NCBI RefSeq assembly: GCF_029835735.1
Contig: NZ_JAOEAL010000001.1
Location: forward strand, 4,154,001-4,218,000
Direction of reading: 5' to 3'
Length of the DNA stretch: 64,000 nt
Origin: Shewanella sp. GD04112
GTDB lineage: Bacteria; Pseudomonadota; Gammaproteobacteria; Enterobacterales; Shewanellaceae
Shown: in pieces, positions 16,393 to 25,316 of the stretch
Position numbering within the stretch: the stretch's first letter is position 1
How the letters are laid out: each line of letters opens with the position of its first letter
Notes under the pieces: generated by a model
The model's input: the letters and a program-made list of their open reading frames with translations, nothing else
The model's database searches: none
Told to the model about the DNA's origin: nothing
Translations under genes and position numbers: made by a program

Positions 16393-18368
16393 GTGGCAAG
16401 TTAAGGCAACTCATAGGTACATTGCAGCAACAGTCGCGCTCTACCGTCGCTAAGGTACTGTTGATTATTGGCATGTTTATCGGGATCTGTATCACCCTCG
16501 TCGTCCTCGTCTATATTCAGGGCAATATTTTCGATGGGGTGCGCACCTATGTCAGGGGCGAAGGACTCTGGGCCAAAGCGCAAAAAGATGCCACGTTTTA
16601 CCTTATCCACTATTCCTACAACAAAAACGAAGTCGACTATCAACGTTATCTTGCAGCAACGGCTGTGATGCTAGGCGACAGGCAAGCTCGCGAGGCCCTA
16701 CTCGCCTCGCCAATAGATGAGTTAAAGGCCAAAGAAGGCTTTATCCAAGGTTTGAATGATGAAAGGGATACTGAATCTTTAATTTGGTTTTTTCGGCATT
16801 TTAACCGCACTCACTATATGCAACGGGCAGTAGAGATTTGGACCCTCGCCGACGAAAGATTTAACACTATGATGTTATTGGCAGACTCGATGCACGATGA
16901 GGTTTCCCAATTTGGTGGCAGTCCACCAGACCTTAGCCAATATCGCCAGCAGCTTATCCAGTTAAATGAAGAACTACTCAGTTTAGAAATTGAATTCTCC
17001 TTAGTGCTTAGCGAAGGCGCTCGCTGGGTAAAACGCATTACCTGGCTAATCAGCTTAGGAGTCGTCTTACTCTTTATCAGCATAGGTATTTTGGCCAGCA
17101 GGCAGATCATCCGTAACATTGCAAAATCTGAAAAACAGCTATTAATCAGTGAGTCACGATTTAGCAGTCTTAAAAACTCCGACACCATAGGCATTATTTC
17201 ATGGCAGCTCGATGGCACCATCCACGATGCCAATGATCATTTTCTCAATATGTTAGGTTTTGACCGTGAAGACTTAGCCGCGGGTCTGATCAACTGGCGC
17301 TCACTCACGCCACCTGAGTTTGAGGCGAGGGATAACATCGCAATCGCCGAGCTTATCGAACTTGGCCACTGTCATCAGTATGAAAAACAGCTTATTAGTA
17401 AAACGGGTGCCCATGTGCCAGTCATGCTTGGTGCAAGCTTTTTAAATAGCAGCACCCAGGAAGGGGTCGCCTATTTTATGGATTTGACCAGCAGTAAGCA
17501 GGCCGAAGATAAACTGAGACTGGCTGCAACCGTGTTTAATGCCAGCACGGACGGTATCATAATCACAGATCCGCTGATGAGCATTATCTCTATCAATCAG
17601 GCATTTACCGATATAACCGGATTGACTGAGCAAAGTTTACATCAAGATGCCTCACGCTTTATCAATACGGGGCATCCGAACGAAGATGCCTATCAGGCCA
17701 TGTGCAATCTGTTACAACAGGGGGAGCAATGGCAGGGTGAACTAATCAAGGAAACCCAATCGGGTTATCTGCCCTTAAGTGTGCGGATTAACACGGTACG
17801 GAATGAGCATAACCGACTGACTCACTTCGTAATTGTGATAACCGATATTTCTGAGCGCAAAGCAGAAGAAGAACATTTACGCCACATTGCCCACCACGAT
17901 GCCCTCACCAATCTTCCCAATCGGGTGTTATTCCATACTAAATTGGAGCAGGCGATCGTGCATGCGCAGCGATCCGATGGGATCTTTGCCATTCTGTTTC
18001 TCGACTTAGATAACTTCAAACCAGTCAACGATGAGTTTGGCCACGATGTCGGCGATAAGTTATTGCAGGAAGTGGCGAAACGGCTCACAGGCAGCATTCG
18101 GCAAATAGATACCATCACTCGTCTCGGCGGTGATGAGTTTGTGATTCTGTTGGAACACTTACCCAATGAGGAAAGTGTGCCCATTTTGATCCGCAAAATC
18201 ACCCAAGCACTCACGGCACCTTACATTATCCATAAACATAAATTGCATATTGGAGTGAGCATAGGCTCGGCCATTTATCCCTGCCACGGCACCGATGCCA
18301 AGAGCCTGATCAACTATGCGGATCAAGCCATGTATGTGGTTAAAAAAGCCAACAAGCTGGTGCAATAA
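16389..18368 (+). CDS. Membrane diguanylate cyclase with two PAS domains
   Basis: 659 residues. An N-terminal membrane helix (about 19-44, LLIIGMFIGICITLVVLVY) and a second one (about 218-240) flank a periplasmic sensor of about 170 residues. The cytoplasmic part has two PAS domains (about 252-370 and 375-495) and a GGDEF domain. The active-site GGDEF lies at residues 580-584. The inhibitory site RQID sits five residues before it, so the enzyme should make cyclic di-GMP and be product-inhibited. There is no EAL domain. The start has AGGAG six bases upstream. The small overlapping frame before it suggests coupled translation. A solute-binding protein gene lies 250 bases upstream. Confidence 0.92.
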   Translation: MSGKLRQLIGTLQQQSRSTVAKVLLIIGMFIGICITLVVLVYIQGNIFDGVRTYVRGEGLWAKAQKDATFYLIHYSYNKNEVDYQRYLAATAVMLGDRQAREALLASPIDELKAKEGFIQGLNDERDTESLIWFFRHFNRTHYMQRAVEIWTLADERFNTMMLLADSMHDEVSQFGGSPPDLSQYRQQLIQLNEELLSLEIEFSLVLSEGARWVKRITWLISLGVVLLFISIGILASRQIIRNIAKSEKQLLISESRFSSLKNSDTIGIISWQLDGTIHDANDHFLNMLGFDREDLAAGLINWRSLTPPEFEARDNIAIAELIELGHCHQYEKQLISKTGAHVPVMLGASFLNSSTQEGVAYFMDLTSSKQAEDKLRLAATVFNASTDGIIITDPLMSIISINQAFTDITGLTEQSLHQDASRFINTGHPNEDAYQAMCNLLQQGEQWQGELIKETQSGYLPLSVRINTVRNEHNRLTHFVIVITDISERKAEEEHLRHIAHHDALTNLPNRVLFHTKLEQAIVHAQRSDGIFAILFLDLDNFKPVNDEFGHDVGDKLLQEVAKRLTGSIRQIDTITRLGGDEFVILLEHLPNEESVPILIRKITQALTAPYIIHKHKLHIGVSIGSAIYPCHGTDAKSLINYADQAMYVVKKANKLVQ

Positions 18369-18393
18369 TCTCTGTCTCATCTCAAATATCATC

Positions 18394-18411
18394 ATTGACC
18401 TTAAGGTCAAT
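18394..18411. promoter_or_regulatory. 18-bp perfect palindrome, possible operator
   Basis: ATTGACCTTAAGGTCAAT is fully self-complementary. It lies 26 bases after the diguanylate cyclase stop and 43 bases before the next start. The arms meet with no loop, so a protein-binding site is likelier than a terminator. No T-run follows. Confidence 0.45.
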
Positions 18412-18453
18412 CCCACATATAAAGAACGCAAATAAAGCACTTAGAGCAAACTC

Positions 18454-19038
18454 ATGGAAAGAGGCATTTTAGTTCGTTGGAACGATGAAAAAGGGTTCGG
18501 GTTTATTCAACCGGAACAACAGGGTAAAGACGTCTTTATCCATATTACCGTGCTTAAGCACATGGCGAGAAAACCTCAGGTTGGCGATAGCATTCTGTAT
18601 CGCACCGAAGTACAAAACGATGGCAAAGTGAAAGCCATCAAGGCCTCTATCGAAGGGGTCGCCGTATTAGCTAACACCAGTAAAAGCCCACGCCGCAATT
18701 CAAATCCCCCGAGTCGCTCCCTATCAAATACCCTGCTGCCACTGTTATTAATCTTTGGCATCGGGATATTTGGTTTTAAAAAATATACCGAATTTGAGAT
18801 AGCTCAGAGCCCTAATAACACAGAGATAGAAACAACGCCCCTGTATGAGCCTCAAACCCAGCCGCTATCAGCGCCTAAAACTCAATTTCGCTGCGAGGCA
18901 GGTAAAACCCATTGCAGCCAAATGAGTTCCTGCGCCGAAGCCACGTTTTACATCAATAACTGTCCGAATACCCAAATGGATGGTGATGGCGATGGGATCC
19001 CCTGCGAGCGCCAATGGTGCAGTCAGTCTTTGTTTTAA
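18454..19038 (+). CDS. Cold-shock domain / membrane / excalibur fusion protein
   Basis: 194 residues in three parts. Residues 1-68 are a cold-shock (OB-fold) domain with both nucleic-acid motifs, KGFGFIQ and DVFIH. Residues about 91-109 form one membrane helix (LLPLLLIFGIGIFGFKKY). The C-terminal part, about 148-194, is a Cys-rich excalibur-type calcium-binding domain with DGDGDGIPCE. If the CSD is cytoplasmic, the excalibur part is periplasmic, since the region after the helix is negatively charged. Similar CSD-DUF1294 and CSD-excalibur proteins occur in gammaproteobacteria, with no firm function. The excalibur motif is usually extracellular and nuclease-like in context. Confidence 0.85.
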   Translation: MERGILVRWNDEKGFGFIQPEQQGKDVFIHITVLKHMARKPQVGDSILYRTEVQNDGKVKAIKASIEGVAVLANTSKSPRRNSNPPSRSLSNTLLPLLLIFGIGIFGFKKYTEFEIAQSPNNTEIETTPLYEPQTQPLSAPKTQFRCEAGKTHCSQMSSCAEATFYINNCPNTQMDGDGDGIPCERQWCSQSLF

Positions 19039-19221
19039 TATGCATGAAGGCGATATACCGGCTCTGACTCAACACCAAATAAAAACTAAGTCGCTGAGTT
19101 GAAAAGCTCAGCACGGCTTATGCTTCACCTGTCAGCTCTGAGTACATTTAGCCGTTGCAGTGTAGTAAGCTTGGGATGGTTATCCCCATCAGTTTGTAAG
19201 CCGTATTCCACAGGACACTCC

Positions 19222-19575
19222 ATGCCTAACGCCCAAATCCATACCATTGAAACGTCCGAGCAACTCGACACTCTACTAAAGCATTATGCGGCTGTTTTAC
19301 TCCTCTTTGGGGCGCCAAGCTGTGGTGTGTGTCAGGCCCTTAAGCCTCAGATTGCGGATTTGTTGGCGAGGGAGTTTCCCCAAATGGTGCTGGCGTATAT
19401 CGATTGTGAAGCCCAAGGTGAGATTGCCGCCAGCTACCATGTCTTTAGTTTGCCAGTGGTAGAAACGGTATTTTACGGCAAAAGCTTTGGGCGTTTTTCG
19501 AAGGTGTTTTCCCTCGGCGAGCTCAAAGGGGCGATTACCCGCCCCTATGGATTAATCGATGAGAACCAGCCTTAG
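19222..19575 (+). CDS. Thioredoxin-like protein
   Basis: 117 residues from the ATG at 19222 (AGGA upstream); the frame is open to 19099 but the extra part is not thioredoxin-like. The active site reads APSCGVCQALK, a CGVC variant of the usual CGPC, inside a normal thioredoxin fold with the cis-Pro loop FSLPVVETVF. No signal peptide, so it is cytoplasmic. It is convergent with, and only 7 bases from, the NifX-like gene. Its reductant and target are unknown. Confidence 0.82.
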   Translation: MPNAQIHTIETSEQLDTLLKHYAAVLLLFGAPSCGVCQALKPQIADLLAREFPQMVLAYIDCEAQGEIAASYHVFSLPVVETVFYGKSFGRFSKVFSLGELKGAITRPYGLIDENQP

Positions 19576-19582
19576 GTTAGCG

Positions 19583-20095
19583 CTATTTTTGTAACTGTCT
19601 AAAGCCACTGTACTGAATGGGCGAGCCAGAGATTGGCGGCGTCAAGCAAGATAATCCCATCGTTGCCGGACTTAACTTAGCGTTAGTGGTTTTACCGCTG
19701 CAACCACAGCCCCCTTTAGTACCACAGCATCCACCCTTGGCTAGATGTTTTAGGGATGCACGCCCCTGTGATGCCGCAGTTAAACGCAAGTTCACGTCCC
19801 GACTCTGGGCGAGCAGAGCCACTATCGAGAGTTGATTATCCCCTTGGCTAACGCTAATCCCGGCATCAAGCAATTTACCTAACATCCGCTCGCCAATATG
19901 TTGCACCACCACAATATCGGTTTTCTGGGCGCGAATGGCATCTAACAAGGCTTTTTTATCTTGGCAATTGCCGCCAAGGGCGGGATTAGGGATAGAAAGT
20001 AAAAGCTGATGATTTTCATCGTAAAAGCTCACTTGCTGCGCCTTAGTAAAATGGCTGGCAAGCCGTCCACGACTAATAGGAAGGGCGATAATCAT
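19583..20095 (-). CDS. NifX/NifB-type dinitrogenase-cofactor-like protein
   Basis: 170 residues. The N-terminal 110 residues match the small Fe-Mo-cofactor-binding-like domain of NifX/NifB/YedF-type proteins (MIIALPISRGRLASHFTKA, IVVVQHIGERMLGKLLDAG). The tail contains a Cys/Gly-rich segment GGCCGTKGGCGCSG that could hold an Fe-S cluster or metal. There is no other nitrogenase gene here, so a general iron-sulfur or molybdenum role is more likely. It overlaps the DUF134 gene by 4 bases (ATGA), so the two are translationally coupled. The pairing of DUF134 with this fold is widespread. Confidence 0.8.
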   Translation of the reverse strand: MIIALPISRGRLASHFTKAQQVSFYDENHQLLLSIPNPALGGNCQDKKALLDAIRAQKTDIVVVQHIGERMLGKLLDAGISVSQGDNQLSIVALLAQSRDVNLRLTAASQGRASLKHLAKGGCCGTKGGCGCSGKTTNAKLSPATMGLSCLTPPISGSPIQYSGFRQLQK

Positions 20096-20388
20096 ACTGG
20101 GTCCTTATCGTTTGAAACAGGTAACTTCAGCACCAGCCCTTGGGTGACAGCGGTCGCCACTTTTTTACGGGCACTGGCAAGTAGATAACCAAAGGTTTGC
20201 CGTGAGATCCCCATTTGAGCGGCGGCCTCAAGCTGACTCAGACGCTGAACATCGCCAAGTTCTAGGGCTTCGAACTCGTCGGCGGCGAGGAGGATCTGAG
20301 GTAAGTTAGCCGCCGGTATGCCATTAGGTTTAAATAAGCTACAGGGCACGCAACTCGATAATTGACGGCACTTTTTGGGTCTTGGCAT
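20092..20388 (-). CDS. DUF134-family putative DNA-binding protein
   Basis: 98 residues. MPRPKKCRQLSSCVPCSLFKP is a zinc- or Fe-S-like Cys motif of DUF134. It is followed by DEFEALELGDVQRLSQLEAAAQMGISRQTF, quoted here only as landmarks: a helix-turn-helix centred on AAAQMGISRQTFGYLLASAR. Three cysteines (CRQLSSCVPC) suggest a metal or cluster sensor. A likely redox- or metal-responsive regulator of its own operon. A 30-bp palindrome lies 60 bases upstream of its start and is the natural candidate for its operator. Confidence 0.82.
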   Translation of the reverse strand: MPRPKKCRQLSSCVPCSLFKPNGIPAANLPQILLAADEFEALELGDVQRLSQLEAAAQMGISRQTFGYLLASARKKVATAVTQGLVLKLPVSNDKDPV

Positions 20389-20447
20389 CTATGATTGCAC
20401 CTCAGGGCAAATGTCGGTGCACAGAAAGTAATAGTCTGTTCACCTCG

Positions 20448-20477
20448 AATAGTTTTTGGCGTACGCCAAAAACTATT
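20448..20477. promoter_or_regulatory. 30-bp perfect palindrome upstream of the DUF134 gene
   Basis: AATAGTTTTTGGCGT is followed directly by its exact reverse complement ACGCCAAAAACTATT, with no loop. It lies 60 bases before the DUF134 start and 87 bases after the ModF-like gene's stop. No T-run follows on the minus strand, so an operator for a dimeric regulator is favoured over a terminator. Confidence 0.6.
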
Positions 20478-20563
20478 ATTGTCATTTAGGGCATCTAAAC
20501 CGAGGGAGTCATCACAGTTTTGTTTATAGAAATGATAAGTTTTAGTTCGAAAGATGAAATCGC

Positions 20564-22054
20564 TTATGAATCAGCTCCATAACTCACCTCCACCGAATAA
20601 CCTTCATCCTGCTTGATAAAATCGACAAAGTTCTTGATGGCGGGTAAAGCATCTTCCCTATGGTGGGAGACATAGAGCAATTGACTAAGATGGTGCTCGG
20701 CAATCATGTCCAAAGCCCGCATCACTAAGGTGCGATTGATAAAGTCGAGCCCTTGATATGGCTCATCCAAAATCAACAATAACGGCTGTTTAATCAAGGC
20801 ACGACCTATGAGCAATAGCCGCTGTTGGCCGTAATCCAGTTTTTTAAAGCCCGTGCTGGCAAACTCGCTCATATGCAATATCGCTAACCATTCCTTGGCC
20901 AGATCCAATTGGGGTTTAGTGGGCTTGTGATACAGGCCAATGGAATCGTAAAAACCCGATAACAAAACATCGAGCGCCGAGCAACTGACGCGGTACTGTA
21001 AATGCAATGCCGACGACACTATGCCAATCCGTTGTTTAATCTGCCAAATACTCTCACCACTGCCACGGGGTCGGCCAAAGAGGGTAATGTCATTGCTGTA
21101 GCACTGGGGATGGTCGCCCAAAATCAGCCCGAGCAGAGTGCTCTTGCCACAGCCATTGGGTCCTCGCACTTGCCAATGCTGGCCCGCACGAATCCGCCAA
21201 TTCACCCCTTTAAAAATCAAGCCGCTGACATATTCGACCTTGCCGTTTTTAATGTCGACTATGGGATCAAACGCCTCGGCATTGTGACGTTGACGCTCCA
21301 TCAATGCCAAAAGTTCGGCGCTGCGACTGGCCGAAAGCGCATTAAGCTGTGCCATCACAGGATGTGTTTGCCACTGTTCAATCGACATGGGCGCGCTCAG
21401 TTGATGTACATGCTGACCCGATTTGAGCATATCGCTATTAAACAGCGCCACATGGCTAATACAGGGTGGCAATTCTTCTTGGCGTGAGGTGATAATGAGT
21501 AGCTGCGTATGTTCAGCAACCTCCACCAGCAGCTGCGACAGGCTAAGTTGATGGGCGATATCCAGCCCTGCGTAAGGGTCATCTAAAATCAGCAATTCAG
21601 GCTCAGTTGCCAGCGCCCGCGCTAACATCACCCGCCGGGTTTCACCGGTCGATAACTGCCGAAACCCGCGATGCTTTAAATGCGTTAACTCGACTTTCAG
21701 TAAAATAGGTGCCAAGTGTTCATCGTGAAGGCAGCATTCCTGCACCAGTGACTCGACCGTCGAACCGTAATCGAGTTCATCCTTTTCTAATTCCCGCTCC
21801 AGCAGCGCCTGTTGCAAACCGAGTGACACCCAGCCAATTCGCGCGGGCAAGCCGGTAATTTGTCCCGCATCGGGCTGAATATCCCCCGCCAATATTCGCC
21901 CAAGCAGTGAGCCGCTATAGCTGTCGGTCGCAAAAATCGCCCAATGCTGAGCAGGCATTAACTGCCAATCTTCAACCACTAACAGTTCATTACCGCGGCC
22001 GTAGCGTAATCCCTTAACGGCTATCGCCTGAGAGTCTGTGGTGTGATGCTGCAT
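20564..22054 (-). CDS. Double ABC ATPase, ModF-like
   Basis: 496 residues with two ABC domains and no membrane segments. It resembles ModF/PhrA, an ATPase co-associated with molybdate transport genes in E. coli. Domain 2 has an intact Walker A (GPNGCGKST), signature LDYGQQRLLLIGRAL and LLILDEPYQGLD. Domain 1 has a good signature and Walker B (LSTGETRRVMLARALA, LLILDDPYAGLD). Its Walker A region reads ATDSYSGSLLG, where the P-loop Lys is replaced by Ser49 and the first Gly by Thr43. It probably cannot hydrolyse ATP at that site. No molybdate transporter genes are near. Function inferred by family only. Confidence 0.75.
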   Translation of the reverse strand: MQHHTTDSQAIAVKGLRYGRGNELLVVEDWQLMPAQHWAIFATDSYSGSLLGRILAGDIQPDAGQITGLPARIGWVSLGLQQALLERELEKDELDYGSTVESLVQECCLHDEHLAPILLKVELTHLKHRGFRQLSTGETRRVMLARALATEPELLILDDPYAGLDIAHQLSLSQLLVEVAEHTQLLIITSRQEELPPCISHVALFNSDMLKSGQHVHQLSAPMSIEQWQTHPVMAQLNALSASRSAELLALMERQRHNAEAFDPIVDIKNGKVEYVSGLIFKGVNWRIRAGQHWQVRGPNGCGKSTLLGLILGDHPQCYSNDITLFGRPRGSGESIWQIKQRIGIVSSALHLQYRVSCSALDVLLSGFYDSIGLYHKPTKPQLDLAKEWLAILHMSEFASTGFKKLDYGQQRLLLIGRALIKQPLLLILDEPYQGLDFINRTLVMRALDMIAEHHLSQLLYVSHHREDALPAIKNFVDFIKQDEGYSVEVSYGADS

Positions 22055-22150
22055 TGAATACGTCCTTTGGGATGATTTTTATCCAAGTCTAACAAGCTGT
22101 TATCGTTTTTGTCCCTTCGACTTTATGCAAAGGGACAGATATAAAACGGT

Positions 22151-22891
22151 TTAGGGGCGTAATTTGATATACAACTCGCCCTCGCGAATTTGAATATCTT
22201 CGACACCGTCGGCAAAGGCATTCCAAAAGCCTCTGTCGCCAAACTCACTGACAAGATTGACATTCTTCATATTGCCTAACCAAGCATTAGGAATAGGTAC
22301 GCCCATCAAGCTTACGCCCACCAAAGACACACTCGGACGACGATTGGCATCGAGATGGATATCGAGCCCAGCATTGACCCGTAAAATCTCCCCCGCCATC
22401 ACAGGAAAGTCCCTTGGGATCGGCACGAGGATTTTGGCACTGGCTAAATTATCTGAGAAATCAATGGCAATACGCTGTGCAAAGTCGGGATTACGGCCAA
22501 TGATGGCATTGACTTCACGCTCGCTAAAACTCACTTGCCGATCTTCAGCGCGCTCGTGGTAGGGTTCGGGTTGTAAATCGTCACTCGAGGACGACTTAGT
22601 CGGAGCCTTTGCCTGAGTCGAGGCCTTACGCTCTGGCTGCCAACCTAACTGACTGAGTTTATCCTCAAGCTTGGCCTCTTCTTTGGTTGATAAACTCACA
22701 GGCGTCAACGGTTTAGGGAAGATATAACTGCGAACGACAAAAAAGGTAATCCCCACGGTGAGTACTATGGTCACCAGTATCATCAACAAGACTTGAACAC
22801 CGGTAAAACCCTGTTGCCGCAGCCCCAAACTAGTGGGCATACGTGAGCGGCGCTGTGGCCTTGCCAAATGGGGGCGAGATGTTGAGAGCAT
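22151..22891 (-). CDS. Membrane-anchored protein of unknown function
   Basis: 246 residues. A basic n-region precedes one membrane helix (about 34-54, VLLMILVTIVLTVGITFFV). A Ser/Lys-rich linker (about 95-115) follows, then a conserved-looking domain (about 125-246, with VSFSEREVNAIIGRNPDF and FWNAFADGVEDIQIREGEL). The topology is N-in, with the domain in the periplasm. An internal Met18 is a weaker start. I do not recognise the family. It lies 96 bases upstream of the ModF-like gene on the same strand. Confidence 0.65.
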   Translation of the reverse strand: MLSTSRPHLARPQRRSRMPTSLGLRQQGFTGVQVLLMILVTIVLTVGITFFVVRSYIFPKPLTPVSLSTKEEAKLEDKLSQLGWQPERKASTQAKAPTKSSSSDDLQPEPYHERAEDRQVSFSEREVNAIIGRNPDFAQRIAIDFSDNLASAKILVPIPRDFPVMAGEILRVNAGLDIHLDANRRPSVSLVGVSLMGVPIPNAWLGNMKNVNLVSEFGDRGFWNAFADGVEDIQIREGELYIKLRP

Positions 22892-23018
22892 ATTCGTTTC
22901 ACTGTAAAGAGATTTCCCCCGATACTACTTGGCAAAGCGGCATAAGGAAACGCCTAAGGCCAACAAGCGAGGTCTTCAGCGAAAACTCATTTCAAGTTAA
23001 ATGAGGATAGAAAGAGAA

Positions 23019-23051
23019 AAGTCCACCCATGCACAGGGCACGGATGGACTT
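23019..23051 (-). terminator. Terminator of katG
   Basis: AAGTCCAcCC (23019-23028) pairs with GGaTGGACTT (23042-23051) with one mismatch. A pyrimidine-rich TTTTCTCTTTC follows on the minus strand. It begins 46 bases past the katG stop. Confidence 0.8.
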
Positions 23052-23096
23052 ATGATAGTTGAACTCACGGGTGATAAAACCCAGAGTCAACGCCGC

Positions 23097-25316
23097 TTAG
23101 ATATCGAAGCGATCGGCGTTCATCACCTTATTCCAGGCTTTGATAAAGTCCTGCACGAATCTGTCTTGTCCATCTTGAGCGCCGTACACTTCAGACACGG
23201 CGCGCAGCTCTGAGTGCGAACCGAAGACTAAATCGACGGGAGTCGCGGTCCATTTCAGTTTACCGCTCTTACGATCTTGCCCTTCGTAGATACCTTCTTG
23301 CTTCTCTGACTTGCTCCACTTGGTCGACATATCGAGCAAGTTAACGAAGAAGTCATTGCTTAAGGTGCCAGGTTTATCGGTAAACACCCCGTGTTTCACG
23401 CCAGCGCTGTTGGCATCTAAGGCACGCAGACCACCTACCAGCACAGTCATTTCTGGCACGGTCAGATTGAGCATGTTCGCACGTTCAATCAGCATCTCGG
23501 CAGGAGAATGGCTGCTGTCCTTCGAATAATAGTTACGGAAACCATCGGCGGTTGGCTCAAGAACCGCGAAGGATGACACATCGGTTTGCGCCTGAGTCGC
23601 ATCCATACGTCCTGGAGTAAATGGCACAGAGACAGTCACACCCGCCTCTTTCGCAGCCTTTTCGACCGCCACGCTACCGCCCAGAACAATCACATCGGCC
23701 AGCGAAACCTTCTTGCCACCTGTCAGTGAACTGTTGAAGTCCTTTTGAACTTTCTCCAATTTAGCCAGCACCTTAGCTAACTCTTTAGGATTGTTCGCCC
23801 GCCAGTTCATCATAGGCTCTAAACGAATGCGCGCGCCGTTTGCACCACCACGCATATCGGTACCGCGGAAGCTGCTGGCCGAAGCCCATGCGGTTCTCAC
23901 CAATTCGGGGACCGTTAAGCCAGAAGCCAAGATTTTGTTACCTAAGGCTTTGATATCGGCGTTATCGATTACAGAGTGATCAAGGGCTGGGATAGGATCC
24001 TGCCAAATCAACATTTCCGCAGGTACATCGGCACCTAAGTACCTTGCCTTGGGTCCCATATCGCGGTGAGTTAACTTAAACCATGCCTTAGCAAAGGCCA
24101 GCTCAAACTCTTTTGGATTTTTAAGGAAACGAGTGGTGATCTCGCGATAGCTTGGATCTTCCTTCAGCGCAATATCGCTAGTGAACATAATTGGCGCATG
24201 GCGCTTGGATTTATCATGGGCATCCGGTACTAAGTTAGCCCCTTTGCCATCTTTAGGGATCCACTGAATATGGCCTGCTGGGCTCTTCGTTTGTACCCAA
24301 TCGAAACCATAGAGGTTTTCTAAATACTGCATGGTCCACGCCGTTGGATTAACAGACCAAGCGCCTTCTAAACCGCTGGTAACTGTATCTTCCGAGTGGC
24401 CTTTACCGCACTTGTTTTTCCAACCTAAACCTTGTGCCTCAACACCGGAAGCGGCGGGATCGGCACCGACACATTTAGAGGGATCATGCGCGCCGTGTGC
24501 CTTACCAAAGGTGTGACCACCCGCGATCAGCGCCACGGTTTCTTCATCATTCATCGCCATACGGCCAAAGGTGTCACGGATTTCCTTCGCCGAGGCTAAT
24601 GGATCTGGCACACCATTCGGGCCTTCAGGGTTTACATAAATTAAGCCCATTTGGGTCGCGCCCATTGGCTTAGCCAGTTCGCCCTTTTCATTGCGGCGTT
24701 TGATATCGAGCCACGCTTTCTCTGAACCCCAGTTCACCTGTTCCGCTTCCCAGTCGTCGACACGACCACCGGCAAAACCAAAGGTTTTAAAGCCCATAGA
24801 CTCCAGCGCCACGTTACCCGTAAGCACCATTAAGTCGCCCCACGAAATCTTGCTGCCGTATTTTTGTTTGATAGGCCACAGCAGGCGACGCGCCTTATCT
24901 AAGTTCACGTTATCTGGCCAGCTGTTTAATGGCTCGAAACGTTGCTGACCACCGGCTGCACCACCGCGGCCATCAAAAATCCGATAAACACCCGCGCTGT
25001 GCCACGCCATACGAATAAAGAAAGGACCATAATGACCATAGTCTGATGGCCACCAATCCTGAGATTCTGTCATCAGGGCTTTGATGTCTTTTTTAACGGC
25101 GTCGAGATCTAAGGATTTAAAAGCTTCAGCGTAGTGGTAGTCACTACCATAAGGATTTGATTCAACTGCATTTTGACGTAGCGGGCTTAAGTTTAGCTGT
25201 TCAGGCCACCAAAATTGATTACCCGTGACTTGCTCTTGTGCGATAGCGGTGCCACCAAATGCCAACGACATAGCCAAAGTCAGCGCTGACAAGCTTGGAA
25301 TAGTGCTTTTCTTCAT
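23097..25316 (-). CDS. katG: Catalase-peroxidase with signal peptide (periplasmic KatG)
   Basis: 739 residues. Removes H2O2 using heme; has both catalase and broad peroxidase activity. N-terminal half: distal Arg-Trp-His in RMAWHSAG, proximal His in ALIAGGHTFGKAHG, Trp/Tyr/Met covalent adduct partners (Tyr in LIYVNPEGP; Met in a later helix). The C-terminal half is the usual degenerate second domain. Unlike cytosolic KatG, it starts with a signal peptide MKKSTIPSLSALTLAMSLAFGG cleaved near TAIA-QEQ, so it is exported to the periplasm. Periplasmic KatG of this kind is known in several bacteria (KatP-like). No OxyR site was recognised upstream. Confidence 0.95.
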   Translation of the reverse strand: MKKSTIPSLSALTLAMSLAFGGTAIAQEQVTGNQFWWPEQLNLSPLRQNAVESNPYGSDYHYAEAFKSLDLDAVKKDIKALMTESQDWWPSDYGHYGPFFIRMAWHSAGVYRIFDGRGGAAGGQQRFEPLNSWPDNVNLDKARRLLWPIKQKYGSKISWGDLMVLTGNVALESMGFKTFGFAGGRVDDWEAEQVNWGSEKAWLDIKRRNEKGELAKPMGATQMGLIYVNPEGPNGVPDPLASAKEIRDTFGRMAMNDEETVALIAGGHTFGKAHGAHDPSKCVGADPAASGVEAQGLGWKNKCGKGHSEDTVTSGLEGAWSVNPTAWTMQYLENLYGFDWVQTKSPAGHIQWIPKDGKGANLVPDAHDKSKRHAPIMFTSDIALKEDPSYREITTRFLKNPKEFELAFAKAWFKLTHRDMGPKARYLGADVPAEMLIWQDPIPALDHSVIDNADIKALGNKILASGLTVPELVRTAWASASSFRGTDMRGGANGARIRLEPMMNWRANNPKELAKVLAKLEKVQKDFNSSLTGGKKVSLADVIVLGGSVAVEKAAKEAGVTVSVPFTPGRMDATQAQTDVSSFAVLEPTADGFRNYYSKDSSHSPAEMLIERANMLNLTVPEMTVLVGGLRALDANSAGVKHGVFTDKPGTLSNDFFVNLLDMSTKWSKSEKQEGIYEGQDRKSGKLKWTATPVDLVFGSHSELRAVSEVYGAQDGQDRFVQDFIKAWNKVMNADRFDI

